Shown here: in pieces, positions 35,128 to 44,400 of the stretch
How the letters are laid out: every line of letters begins with the position of its first letter
How positions within the stretch are numbered: position 1 is the first letter of the stretch
The notes under the pieces: model-generated
Databases searched by the model: none
What the model was told of the DNA's origin: nothing
What the model saw: only the letters and a program-made list of their open reading frames with translations
Assembly: GCA_964632505.1 (NCBI GenBank)
Contig: CAZWCE010000007.1
Span: 124,001-188,000 of the forward strand
DNA length: 64,000 nucleotides
DNA from: CAZWCE01 sp964632505
GTDB lineage: Bacteria > Planctomycetota > Planctomycetia > Pirellulales > Thermoguttaceae
Direction of reading: 5' to 3'
Made by a program: the position numbers and the translations under genes

Positions 35128-36507
35128 ATGTACGACACGATCATCATCGGGGCGGGGATGTCGGGGCTGGCCGCCGGGATACGTCTGGCCCATTATGATC
35201 AACGGGTCTGCATCCTCGAGCAACACAGCGCCATCGGCGGCTTGAACTCTTTCTATCGCCAGGGAAAGAGAAACTTCGATGTCGGCCTGCACGCTCTGAC
35301 CAATTACGCTCCCAAGGGAACCCGCCGTGGTCCCTTGGCACGGATGATGCGCCAGTTGCGGTTCTCCTGGGATGAGCTCTCCCTCACCCCGCAGATCGGC
35401 TCCGCGATCGCCTTCCCCGACGTGCGTCTCCGATTCACCAACGATTTCGCGCTCTTCGAAGCGGAAGTGGCCCGAGCATTTCCCGATCAGATCGACGGGC
35501 TTCGCGGCTTGGTAGGCGATCTGGTCGATTACAACGACCTGGGACTCGGCGAGACGAGCGGGTCGGCGCGCGAGTTCGTCCGTCGGCACATCACCGATCC
35601 CCTCCTGGAGGAGATGATCTTCTGCCCCCTGCTCTACTACGGCGGAGCGCGAGAGAACGACATGGAATTCGGGCAGTTCTGCATCATGTTCCGCTCGATC
35701 TTCCTCGAGGGTTTCTCGCGGCCTTATAACGGCGTCCGGTTCATTTTGAACAAGCTGGTCAAGAAGTTCAAAAACCTCGGCGGGGAGCTCCGTTTGCGAA
35801 CCGGCGTGGACCGGATCCTCACAAAAGGAGGACAAGCTCGGGAGTTGGTCCTCTCCGACGGCAGTCACCTGGAGGCGAAACAGTTTCTCTCCTCGGCCGG
35901 CTGGCGCGAAACGATGCGGTTATGCGAGGATCCGAACACAGCGCAAGACGAACTCCCTCCCGGAAGACTCTCATTCATCGAGACCATCAGTGTGCTCGAT
36001 GTGGAGCCCAAGCGACTCGGACACGGCGACACGATCGTCTTCTTCAACGATTCTTCCCGTTTCGCCTACGAAAAACCGGACGATTTCGTCGATCCCCGCA
36101 GCGGCGTCATCTGTTCGCCCAACAATTTCGCCTACGGCGAACCGCTTCGTGAGGGCATGGTGCGCATCACGGCCCTGGCGAACTATCACCGATGGGCCCA
36201 GCTCGATCGGGAGGCGTATCGCCTTCAGAAACATCGCTGGTACGAACGTGTGGTCGCCTCGGCGGTGCGTTTCGTGCCCGATTTCCGGACCTCCGTCATC
36301 GACACCGATATGTTCACCCCCAAAACGATCGTCCGCTTCACCGGTCGCGAGCACGGGGCCATTTATGGAGCCCCGGTCAAACGGTATGACGGCCGGACCC
36401 ATCTGGAAAACCTGTACGTTTGCGGTACCGATCAGGGAATGGTCGGCATCGTCGGTTCGATCGTCAGCGGCATCACCATCGCCAATAAGTACCTGATGGC
36501 CACCTAA
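35128..36507 (+). CDS. Phytoene-desaturase-like FAD oxidoreductase 1
   Basis: The 459-residue flavoprotein has the amino-terminal dinucleotide fold (IIIGAGMSGLAAGIRLA) followed by the GG doublet in EQHSAIGGLNSFY, as in CrtI-type desaturases/isomerases and retinol saturases. The carboxyl FAD contact is YVCGTDQGMVGIVGSIVSG. The middle contains a substrate-lid region with FCPLLYYGGAREND near residue 170. The start at 35128 follows GGGGGAAGCG. It directly follows the carrier protein and precedes a second, only distantly similar flavoprotein. CrtI-like enzymes introduce or isomerise double bonds, so it may desaturate an acyl chain. A carotenoid role is less likely, as no phytoene synthase adjoins. 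Confidence 0.83.
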   Translation: MYDTIIIGAGMSGLAAGIRLAHYDQRVCILEQHSAIGGLNSFYRQGKRNFDVGLHALTNYAPKGTRRGPLARMMRQLRFSWDELSLTPQIGSAIAFPDVRLRFTNDFALFEAEVARAFPDQIDGLRGLVGDLVDYNDLGLGETSGSAREFVRRHITDPLLEEMIFCPLLYYGGARENDMEFGQFCIMFRSIFLEGFSRPYNGVRFILNKLVKKFKNLGGELRLRTGVDRILTKGGQARELVLSDGSHLEAKQFLSSAGWRETMRLCEDPNTAQDELPPGRLSFIETISVLDVEPKRLGHGDTIVFFNDSSRFAYEKPDDFVDPRSGVICSPNNFAYGEPLREGMVRITALANYHRWAQLDREAYRLQKHRWYERVVASAVRFVPDFRTSVIDTDMFTPKTIVRFTGREHGAIYGAPVKRYDGRTHLENLYVCGTDQGMVGIVGSIVSGITIANKYLMAT

Positions 36508-36596
36508 CGTTCCCGGCGGAGACCGTCCTTCGTTCCGTGAGCCCGAAGCTGCGATCGTTCACTCCCCTGAAAACGCTTACTCGAACGACTCCCCTC

Positions 36597-38036
36597 ATGA
36601 AGAAATCGAATCGAAAAAAAGAATTGCGGGATCATTATGAGGTCGTGGTGATCGGTTCCGGCCTGGCCGGCCTGACCACGGCGAATATCCTCGCGCGATC
36701 CGGCTATTCCGTCCTCCTCTTGGAGCAGCATTACAAGCTCGGAGGACTGGCGACCTGGTTCTCGAGGCCGGGAGGCCTGATTTTCGACATCTCGCTGCAC
36801 GGTTTCCCGGTCGGCATGAAAAAAAGTTGCCGGCGATATTGGAATCGCGAAATCGCCGATCGGATCGTCCAGCTCGAAAACATCAAGTTCGACAATCCAC
36901 AATTCTCGTTGACGACCACGTTCGATCGGCAGGATTTCACCCGACTGTTGATCGAGCGGTTCGGCATCGATCAAGCAACGGTCGACGCCTTTTTCGATAC
37001 CGCGCGGTCGATGAATCACTACGACGATCAACACATGACCACGCGGGAATTGTTCGAACGCTTTTTCCCCGGCCGGGAAGATGTCATCCGACTGCTGATG
37101 GAGCCGATCACTTACGCCAACGGTTCGACACTCGAGGATCCGGCGCTGACGTACGGGATCGTCTTCTCCAACTTCATGTCCCGGGGCGTGTTCACCTTTC
37201 AGGGGGGGACCGATCTTCTCATCCGACTGATGCGCGAAGAACTGGAAAAAAACGGTGTGGACATCCACGTCCAATCGCCGGCCGACCGGATTCTCGTCGC
37301 CGAGAAGAAGGTCGAGGGCGTCCAGGTCGACGATCGCGTCGTCCGCACCGAAACGGTCCTCTCCAACAGCAATCTCAAGGGGACGATCTGCGATTTGATC
37401 GGGCGGGAGCACTTCGACGAATCGTACTATCAGGAGGCGGAACAGGTCCGACTGAACAATTCCAGCACACAGGTCTACATGGCCTTGAAGGAAGGCGAAT
37501 CGCTCGACCAGGACCGTTGCGGCGATCTGCTTTTCAGCTCCACGGCACCGGCGTTTCGAACCGACATGCTGCTGAGCCGTGACATCACCAGCCGTACCTA
37601 TTCGTTCTATTATCCCAAGACCCGTCCCGGAACGAATCGGCATTACGTCGTCGCCAGCACCAACGCACGATACGAAGACTGGGCCACCCTCTCCGATCAC
37701 GAGTACGCCCGGTCGAAACAGGCCCTGATCGACGAGACCCTCAAGGCATTGGAAAAGTACGTCCCCGACGCCCGGGAGAAAATGGAATACGTTGAAGCGG
37801 CGACGCCGCGAACCTTTCGGGAATACACCGGGCACTGGAAGGGAGCCAGCTTCGGGACGAAATTCGAGGGACTTTCCGTCAGCCGCTCGCTTCCGGAGCA
37901 GATCGAAGGACTCTACCATGCCGGAAGCGTCGGGATCATCATGTCGGGCTGGCTCGGCGCCGTCAACTACGGTGTGATCGTCGCCAACGACATGGAGTCC
38001 CGACTGCTCGATTGGTCGAACCGACATCTCCCCTAA
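36597..38036 (+). CDS. Phytoene-desaturase-like FAD oxidoreductase 2
   Basis: This 479-residue flavoprotein shows the same overall plan: FAD fold VVIGSGLAGLTTANILA near residue 17, the pair GG in EQHYKLGGLATWFSR, and the carboxyl contact YHAGSVGIIMSGWLGAVNYG. The central region includes RSMNHYDDQHMTTRELF and FQGGTDLLIRLM, the latter typical of CrtI-type proteins. The start is uncertain. I chose the ATG at 36597, which places the fold at its usual distance; a GTG at 36537 is in frame, and neither has a strong ribosome binding site. Two desaturase-like enzymes in one cluster suggest successive oxidations or isomerisations of one acyl substrate. Confidence 0.82.
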   Translation: MKKSNRKKELRDHYEVVVIGSGLAGLTTANILARSGYSVLLLEQHYKLGGLATWFSRPGGLIFDISLHGFPVGMKKSCRRYWNREIADRIVQLENIKFDNPQFSLTTTFDRQDFTRLLIERFGIDQATVDAFFDTARSMNHYDDQHMTTRELFERFFPGREDVIRLLMEPITYANGSTLEDPALTYGIVFSNFMSRGVFTFQGGTDLLIRLMREELEKNGVDIHVQSPADRILVAEKKVEGVQVDDRVVRTETVLSNSNLKGTICDLIGREHFDESYYQEAEQVRLNNSSTQVYMALKEGESLDQDRCGDLLFSSTAPAFRTDMLLSRDITSRTYSFYYPKTRPGTNRHYVVASTNARYEDWATLSDHEYARSKQALIDETLKALEKYVPDAREKMEYVEAATPRTFREYTGHWKGASFGTKFEGLSVSRSLPEQIEGLYHAGSVGIIMSGWLGAVNYGVIVANDMESRLLDWSNRHLP

Positions 38037-38063
38037 AAACACCGGCACATGCGAAGGAGCGAC

Positions 38064-38498
38064 ATGATGGATCCATCCACGATTCTCCAGGCGATTCCCC
38101 ACCGGGAACCGTTCCTGCTGGTCGATCGTCTCAAGGAGTGGGAAGAAGACCGTTTGATCGGCGAAAAGACGTTCACCGGGCAAGAGGACTTTTTCAACGG
38201 GCATTACCCCGATTACCCGTTGGTGCCCGGCGTGCTGCTCTGCGAAGCGGCGATGCAGTGCGGCGCGATTCTGCTGTCGCGGAAGATTTCCGGACAAGAA
38301 GCACGTGTCCCGGTCGCCACGCGGATGAACAACGTCCGGTTCAAAAACATGGTGCGTCCCGGCGACACGATCGTCATGGAGGTCACACTCAACGAAACGG
38401 TCTCCACCGCTTTTTTTCTCGACGCCAAGGTCACCGTGCGGGGGAAGATGGCGGTACGATTCGAGTTCGCCTGCACACTGGCCCCCAAAATCACCTGA
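38064..38498 (+). CDS. fabZ: 3-hydroxyacyl-ACP dehydratase (FabZ-like)
   Basis: FabZ removes water from 3-hydroxyacyl-ACP. The 144-residue hotdog-fold product has PHREPFLLVDR at residues 12-22 and the active-site helix with catalytic His47 and Glu61 in FNGHYPDYPLVPG and LLCEAAMQ. The usual FRRPVxPGD strand appears as FKNMVRPGDTI. AAGGAG lies four bases before the ATG at 38064 and seven before a second ATG at 38067, so the first residue is ambiguous by one. It sits 27 bases after the second flavoenzyme gene. Housekeeping FabZ normally adjoins lpxA or lpxD; this copy does not, which supports a pathway-specific role. Confidence 0.9.
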   Translation: MMDPSTILQAIPHREPFLLVDRLKEWEEDRLIGEKTFTGQEDFFNGHYPDYPLVPGVLLCEAAMQCGAILLSRKISGQEARVPVATRMNNVRFKNMVRPGDTIVMEVTLNETVSTAFFLDAKVTVRGKMAVRFEFACTLAPKIT

Positions 38499-38533
38499 TC
38501 GACCGATCTGCTCCATTTTGAAGGAACCGAAGC

Positions 38534-39337
38534 GTGAACGATTTTCTCCAATTGGCCGGCAAGCGCATTCTCATTTTCGGAATCGCCAACCGGAAGAGCA
38601 TCGCCTACCATGTGGCGAAGCTGTGCCAAGCATGCGGTGCGGAGGTGGTGCTGGTCGTCCGCGATACGGAGCTGAAAGCGAAGGTCGATCGGCTCTTTCC
38701 TTCATTCGATGTCTATCCCTGCGATGTCGAACAAGATGAGGAAATCGCGAATTTGCGCGAGATCATCGGAAAACAATACGACCGCTTCGACGGCATCCTC
38801 CATTCGATCGCCTTCGCCGACTATTCCGAAGGCATCCTGCCGTTCCACGAGACTCCCAAAAAGGCCTTTCTTCAGGCGATGGACATCTCCTGCTTTTCGC
38901 TCATCAAGATCAGCCGTGCTTTCGCCGATCTGCTCTCCACGGACGCCTCGGTCGTGACGATGTCGATCTCCACGACAAGGATGGCCAGCGAGAATTACGG
39001 CTTCATGGCCCCGATCAAAGCTGCCTTGGATGCCTCGCTCGCTTTTCTTACCAAGTCGTTCAGCAATTTTTCCAATGTGAGATTCAATGCCGTCGCCCCC
39101 GGCCTGTTAAAAACGGCGGCCTCGGCGGGAATTCCGGGATACGTCGACTCTTACCTCTACGCGGAACAGGTCATCCCGAGAAAAAAGGCGGTTCAGACCG
39201 AAGAGGCGGCCAACGCCGCGATGTTTCTGTTGAGCCCCCGATCGAGCGGTATCTGTGCGCAGAAAATCGTGGTCGATGCCGGGATGGAGATCAACTATTT
39301 CGATAAAAGGATCATCGAAAAGTTCATGGATGCCTGA
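38534..39337 (+). CDS. fabI: Enoyl-ACP reductase (FabI-like), divergent active site
   Basis: FabI reduces trans-2-enoyl-ACP with NAD(P)H. The 267-residue product has the FabI cofactor segment GIANRKSIAYHVA near residue 16 and HSIAFADYSEG near residue 90. The catalytic pair Tyr155-x6-Lys162 lies in ENYGFMAPIKAALD. AASAGIPGY near residue 196 corresponds to the substrate loop. The second active-site tyrosine (Tyr146 of the E. coli enzyme) aligns with Ile145 here. The start is GTG at 38534, with AAGGAA upstream. It closes the accessory lipid cluster. The altered site may mean an unusual substrate or a changed response to triclosan-like inhibitors. Confidence 0.85.
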   Translation: MNDFLQLAGKRILIFGIANRKSIAYHVAKLCQACGAEVVLVVRDTELKAKVDRLFPSFDVYPCDVEQDEEIANLREIIGKQYDRFDGILHSIAFADYSEGILPFHETPKKAFLQAMDISCFSLIKISRAFADLLSTDASVVTMSISTTRMASENYGFMAPIKAALDASLAFLTKSFSNFSNVRFNAVAPGLLKTAASAGIPGYVDSYLYAEQVIPRKKAVQTEEAANAAMFLLSPRSSGICAQKIVVDAGMEINYFDKRIIEKFMDA

Positions 39338-39550
39338 ACATCCGAGAAGCTTTTTTCCGCACCGCGCGAGACCCTCGGTTTGATAATCCTTCTCTCGACT
39401 CCGCGCCTCTTTCTTCTCTCTGACCAAGACAAATCCGCCTTGACGCGATCGGTGGAAACCGGTAACGTCCCGCGAGATTCCAAGCTTCCGCTTATGCCGA
39501 CCCTCGTCGAACAAGAGGGTTTCGGAAATATTCATCACGTGAGGTGATCC

Positions 39551-41338
39551 ATGAAATGGGCGAGATTCCGTCTGTTCTACGTCTTCATTCCGGCACTGCT
39601 TCTCTGGGGGAACGGCTGTTCCTGGCTTTCGAAAAAGACACTGGATGACGCCGACCTACAAGATCGGGAACAAACCCGACTCGTGGGCGACCTCTGCGAT
39701 CCTCTGAACATGAAAAGCGTTCCGGTAGAAGGGTTCGCCCTGGTGACCGGCTTGCGGGGAACCGGATGCAACGAAGGGGCTTCTCCGGAACGATCGGCCG
39801 TCTTGCGGGACATGCAGACCCGAGGAGTACGCAGCCCCCACTCTCTGCTGGCGTCGACGAACACGGCGGTAGTTCGGGTACGTGGATTTCTGCGACCGGG
39901 GATCCAGGAACTCGACCGTTTCGACGTGGAGGTCGCTCTTCCGCCGGGGAGCGAGGCGACCAGTCTCGCCGGAGGATGGATGATGCGAACGGCACTGAAA
40001 GAGATGGCGGTCTTGAGCCACCAGATTCGCCAGGGGCATACCTGGGGATTCGCCGAGGGACCGATCATGGTCGATCCGTTGGCCGATTTGGAAAACGATC
40101 CGATTCAGATCAAACGCGGCCGCGTCCTCGGCGGGGGGATCGCCGTGAAATCGCGTCCTCTGTTTTTGATGATGAAGCCGGCGCATCGCAATCCCTACCT
40201 CTCCGCGAGAATCGACAAAGTCATCAACGAGCGATTCCAAGTCTTCGAAAACGGCATCAACAAGAATGCGGCAACGGCGAAGACCGATACGAAAATCGAA
40301 ATCCGACTGCATCCAACCTACAAAGATAACGTCGCCCGATACATGCAAGTGCTCCAGTCGATCGCGCTGTACGAAAACGAGGTCGAACGGAACAAGCGTG
40401 TCGAACGCTTGAGCAAGGAACTACTGGTGCCGCGGAAGTCGCGCTCTTCGGCCTTGCAGCTCGAGGCGCTCGGCAAGCAGGGAATCGAACCGCTCCGCAA
40501 CGGGCTCGAAAGCGAGAACCAGGAGGTCCAATTCTACTCGGCCGAGGCACTGGCCTATCTGAACCATATCGACGCAGCGGAAACTCTGACGGAGATCGCG
40601 CGTGAGGAAGCGGCGTTCCGGGTCTTCGCACTGAACGCCCTGGGGACGATGAAAAACGACTTCGAAGCGGCCGGTTGTCTGCGGTCGCTCCTGAACGAGA
40701 ACAGCGCCGAGACCCGGTATGGAGCGTTTCGGGCACTCTGGCATCGCAATCCACACGACCCGGCCATTCTGGGGGAATACCTGAACGAGGATTCGCCGTT
40801 CAGCTACCATGTGTTGGAAACCTCCGGTCCGCCGATGGTGCACGCCACCAAGAATCACCGCCCCGAATTGGTGCTCTTTTCCCGCGACATCGAGCTGAAA
40901 CCGCCGTTCGTGCTCGATGCAGGCAACCGCATCATGGTTCAATGCAAAGATGGCTACGAAGTGATCGTCAGCCGTTTTTCCAGCGGCAACGACGATCAAA
41001 AACGGACCGTCACCACCAGTCTCGACGAAATCATCCGGGCGGTCGCGGAATTGGGCGGCACCTATCCCGATGTCGTCCGCATGCTGCAAGAAGCCTCCAA
41101 GCAGAAGACGCTGACCTGCCGTTTCGAAATCGACGCCCTGCCGGAGGCCGGCAGAGTTTACAAGCGTCCACGTTCTGGCGACAAAGAGCCGGAAGAGGAA
41201 CCTGAGCAGGAAAAGAAATCATTCTGGAGGCAGTGGAATCCCTTCGCCAAAAACGAAAACGAGAAAGAAAAAGAGAACCACCGCCAGGACGAGGAGAAAG
41301 AAGAAGCAAGTGACGAAGACTCGGAGAAGAATGCCTGA
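39551..41338 (+). CDS. FlgI (P-ring)-like domain fused to HEAT repeats
   Basis: The 595-residue exported protein begins with a signal peptide ending at Cys23, an imperfect lipobox. Residues about 50-270 resemble the flagellar P-ring protein FlgI, including FALVTGLRGTG near residue 62 and TNTAVVRVRGFLRPGIQELDRFDVEV near 103, split here by my limit. Residues about 300-430 are HEAT-like helical repeats (EALGKQGIEPLRNGLES and AEALAYLNHIDAAETLTEIA). The tail from about 540 is a highly charged Glu/Lys stretch. AGGTGA precedes the ATG at 39551. The fusion is not the ordinary P-ring subunit. It may be a planctomycete-specific envelope or flagellar part. smc follows 93 bases downstream. Confidence 0.72.
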   Translation: MKWARFRLFYVFIPALLLWGNGCSWLSKKTLDDADLQDREQTRLVGDLCDPLNMKSVPVEGFALVTGLRGTGCNEGASPERSAVLRDMQTRGVRSPHSLLASTNTAVVRVRGFLRPGIQELDRFDVEVALPPGSEATSLAGGWMMRTALKEMAVLSHQIRQGHTWGFAEGPIMVDPLADLENDPIQIKRGRVLGGGIAVKSRPLFLMMKPAHRNPYLSARIDKVINERFQVFENGINKNAATAKTDTKIEIRLHPTYKDNVARYMQVLQSIALYENEVERNKRVERLSKELLVPRKSRSSALQLEALGKQGIEPLRNGLESENQEVQFYSAEALAYLNHIDAAETLTEIAREEAAFRVFALNALGTMKNDFEAAGCLRSLLNENSAETRYGAFRALWHRNPHDPAILGEYLNEDSPFSYHVLETSGPPMVHATKNHRPELVLFSRDIELKPPFVLDAGNRIMVQCKDGYEVIVSRFSSGNDDQKRTVTTSLDEIIRAVAELGGTYPDVVRMLQEASKQKTLTCRFEIDALPEAGRVYKRPRSGDKEPEEEPEQEKKSFWRQWNPFAKNENEKEKENHRQDEEKEEASDEDSEKNA

Positions 41339-41431
41339 CCGCCGCATGTCCCGACGCATCGTCCGTCACGAAAAACGCGCCTCCGACACGCTCCCTCGAC
41401 TCAAGAAAAATCATCGTTCCGGACTTCATCC

Positions 41432-44400
41432 ATGTTAAAAGCGCTCGAAATGGTCGGCTTCAAGAGTTTCGCCGACAAGACCAAGCTGGCTCTGCCCGGG
41501 GGCATCTCCGTCATCGTCGGCCCGAACGGTTCGGGCAAGTCGAACATCGTCGACGCCATCAAGTGGGTCCTCGGGGAGCAGAGCATCAAGCGTCTTCGTG
41601 GCAGCGAAACGACCGATGTCATCTTCAACGGCTCCGGGACCCGCGCCGCAATGAACATGGCCGAGGTGACGCTCACCTTCGATAATCGAGCGGACGCCTT
41701 CAACATCGAAACCGACGATGTCCATATCACCCGACGTGTCTACCGGAGCGGGGAAAGCGAATACCTGATCAATCGTCAGGCGGCCCGACTGCGCGACATC
41801 CGCGACCTTCTCAACGGCACCGGGCTGGGAACCCAGGCCTACGGCATTATCGAACAGGGCCGTGTGGAAGGGATCCTCCAGAGTTCCACGCAGCAGCGTC
41901 GAGTCATTTTCGAGGAAGCAGCCGGCATCAGCCGATTTCGCAGCAAGAAGCAGGAGGCCCTCCGCCGGCTCGACCGGGTGGAACAGAACTTGCTTCGGCT
42001 CTCCGATATCGTCGACGAGGTCGAGAAACAACTTCTGAACACGAAAACCCAGGCCGGCAAGGCCCAACTCTACCGGAAGTACACCACCCGCCTCCAGGAA
42101 CTTCGCACCCACGTGGGCCTGCTCGACTGGCGGCAGCATCTGGAAGAAATCGAGCACCTCGAAACGGAGATCGACGAGAAATCGGACCTGCGGCAGAAGC
42201 TGGAGAACTCCGTCCGGCAGGCCGAAACGCATCTAGCCGAGCATGAAAGCCTTCTGGAAGAGGTCGATCAGAAGCTTCGCATCATTGAGGGACAAAAAGC
42301 GGCGGTCCGGGAACGTATTTCCGCCGGCGAATCGTCCATCGAGTTGCAGATGGCCCAAATCGACGATTTCCGGAAGGAGATGAGTCAACATGGTCGGCAG
42401 CTTTCCCGCCTGAGTGTCCGCAAGGGCGATTTCGAGCAAGCGCTCAAGGAAACGATCGAGAAAATCCAACAGGCGGAGGAAAAACATCGATTCTTCGCCG
42501 GACGCTACGAGGAAGAGTGCAAGCAGGGCGACTCGCTTTGCCTCGAGGAAGAGGAAAAACAGAAACAGAAGAAAACGATCTTTCAGGAGATCGAACAACA
42601 CAAGAATGAAGCCGGCAAGAAGACGGGTGAACTGGGCGGATGCCGGAGCCGGCTGAAGAATCTCAAAAACGATCAAGAGAAGAGGACCCGCCAGCTCGAG
42701 GAGCTCCAGCAGCAGATCTCGGAGCTTGCCAAGAAAAAGGGAGAACTCGAATCGGAAGCCGTCGAACGATTCCAGCATCTCCAAAAAGCGAACGAAAAGC
42801 TTTCCCAGGCCAAGCAACAACGTCAAGCACGACAGGAATCGCTCGACCAACTCACCGAGGAGCTTTCCAGCAAACGACAGCGACACAGTGCCCTGGCGGA
42901 GCGAATCTCCGTTTTGGAAGAACTTCTACACAAAAATGAAGGACTCAGCCCCGGAGTCCGGGAAGTGCTGCGGCTTTCGCGCGAAGGGACCGGACCGTTC
43001 CGGCACGTGCACGGACTGGTGGCCGATCTTTTCCGCGTGCAGGTCGAAGCGGCGCGACTGGTTGAGTTGGCGTTGGGAGTGACGGCCCAGCATTTGGTCG
43101 TTTCCCCCGAACCTGAACTGGTCAAGCGGATCGAACGCGACGGGGCCCGGTTTTCCGGCAGAGTCGGATTCGTTTGGCTGCCCGTGCAACCGGCCCACCC
43201 CCGGTCGTTCCGAAGTCCCGACCTGGAGGAACGCCCCGGTGTGATCGGTCGGGCGGACCGCTTCGTGGAAACCGAGCCGAAGTTCGCTTCTCTCGCCCGT
43301 CAACTCCTCGGGAACATATGGATCGTCGAATCGCTCTCGGACGCCAAGAATCTCTTTCGGGAAACCGAAGGACGGTACGAGTTCCTCACTCGACAAGGAG
43401 AGCACCTCGCCGCCGACGGAACTCTCGTGGTCGGGCCGGTACAATCCTCCTCGGGGCTGATCTCCCGTCGGAGCGAACTCCGCGCGCTGAGAACCCAACT
43501 CAAGGATAGCGAAAAAGCGATCGATCAAACCCAGCTCGAATGCCAAGTCCTGAAAACACGGCTCGCCGAAGATCAAGAGCGGGTCAACGAGGGTCGGGAT
43601 AAGTCGCGGCAGGCCTCCGAGTCGCTGGAAACCCATCGCATGAAGGTGAGTACCGCCGACGAACGAAACGCCGAACTCATCCGGCACTTGGAGCAGATCG
43701 AGCAGGAACGGAATCAGCTCGAACAGGAACTGCTGGAAAGCCGGCATCAGAAGGATACTCTGGAACAATCGCTCGAAGAGCTCGAGACCGTCATCTCGGA
43801 AAAATCGGCGAAGGCCGACCGCCTCCAACAAGAACTGACCGAGCTCGGCCGCAAATGCACGGAACACGATCGGGTGACCACTCACGCGAAAATCGAATTG
43901 GCCAAGAGCGAAGAACGTCTGAAAAATCTCCAACAGCAGAAAATCCAGTACGAGGAAAGCCAGCAGGAGCGGTGCAGCGTCCTCCAGACACACTGCAAAC
44001 GCCTGGAAGAGCTCAAAGCAAAGGTGATCCAAAGCAACTTGAGCATCTTGAAGACCGAATCGGAAATGGCCGGTCTCTTTTTACGAAAAGAATCGATGGT
44101 CACCACCTCGGTCGAATGCCAACAAAATCGAGAAACGATCGCACTGCAGCGTTCGCGTGCCAGAAAACAGCTCCAGAGGGATCAAAAGCAACTTGAAAAG
44201 GTTCGCGGCTCGATCCACGATTTGCAACTCGAGGTGGAACGCATCCGGCAGGAGCAGAAAACGACCATCGAGCGGATTCGCGAGGATTACGGCATCGACT
44301 TGACGGAGCTCGAACCGGAGAAAATTCTCGCAGAAGAGGCCGACGGCGACTTCCGCGAAGAGATCGAAACCTTGCGACGGAAATTGCAGGACCTCGGAAG

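Noticed and set aside
32170..39337. Calling the lipid cluster a ladderane pathway outright
   Set aside because: The similarity is in gene content only. No anammox marker genes occur in the window, and the ladderane pathway itself is not experimentally settled.
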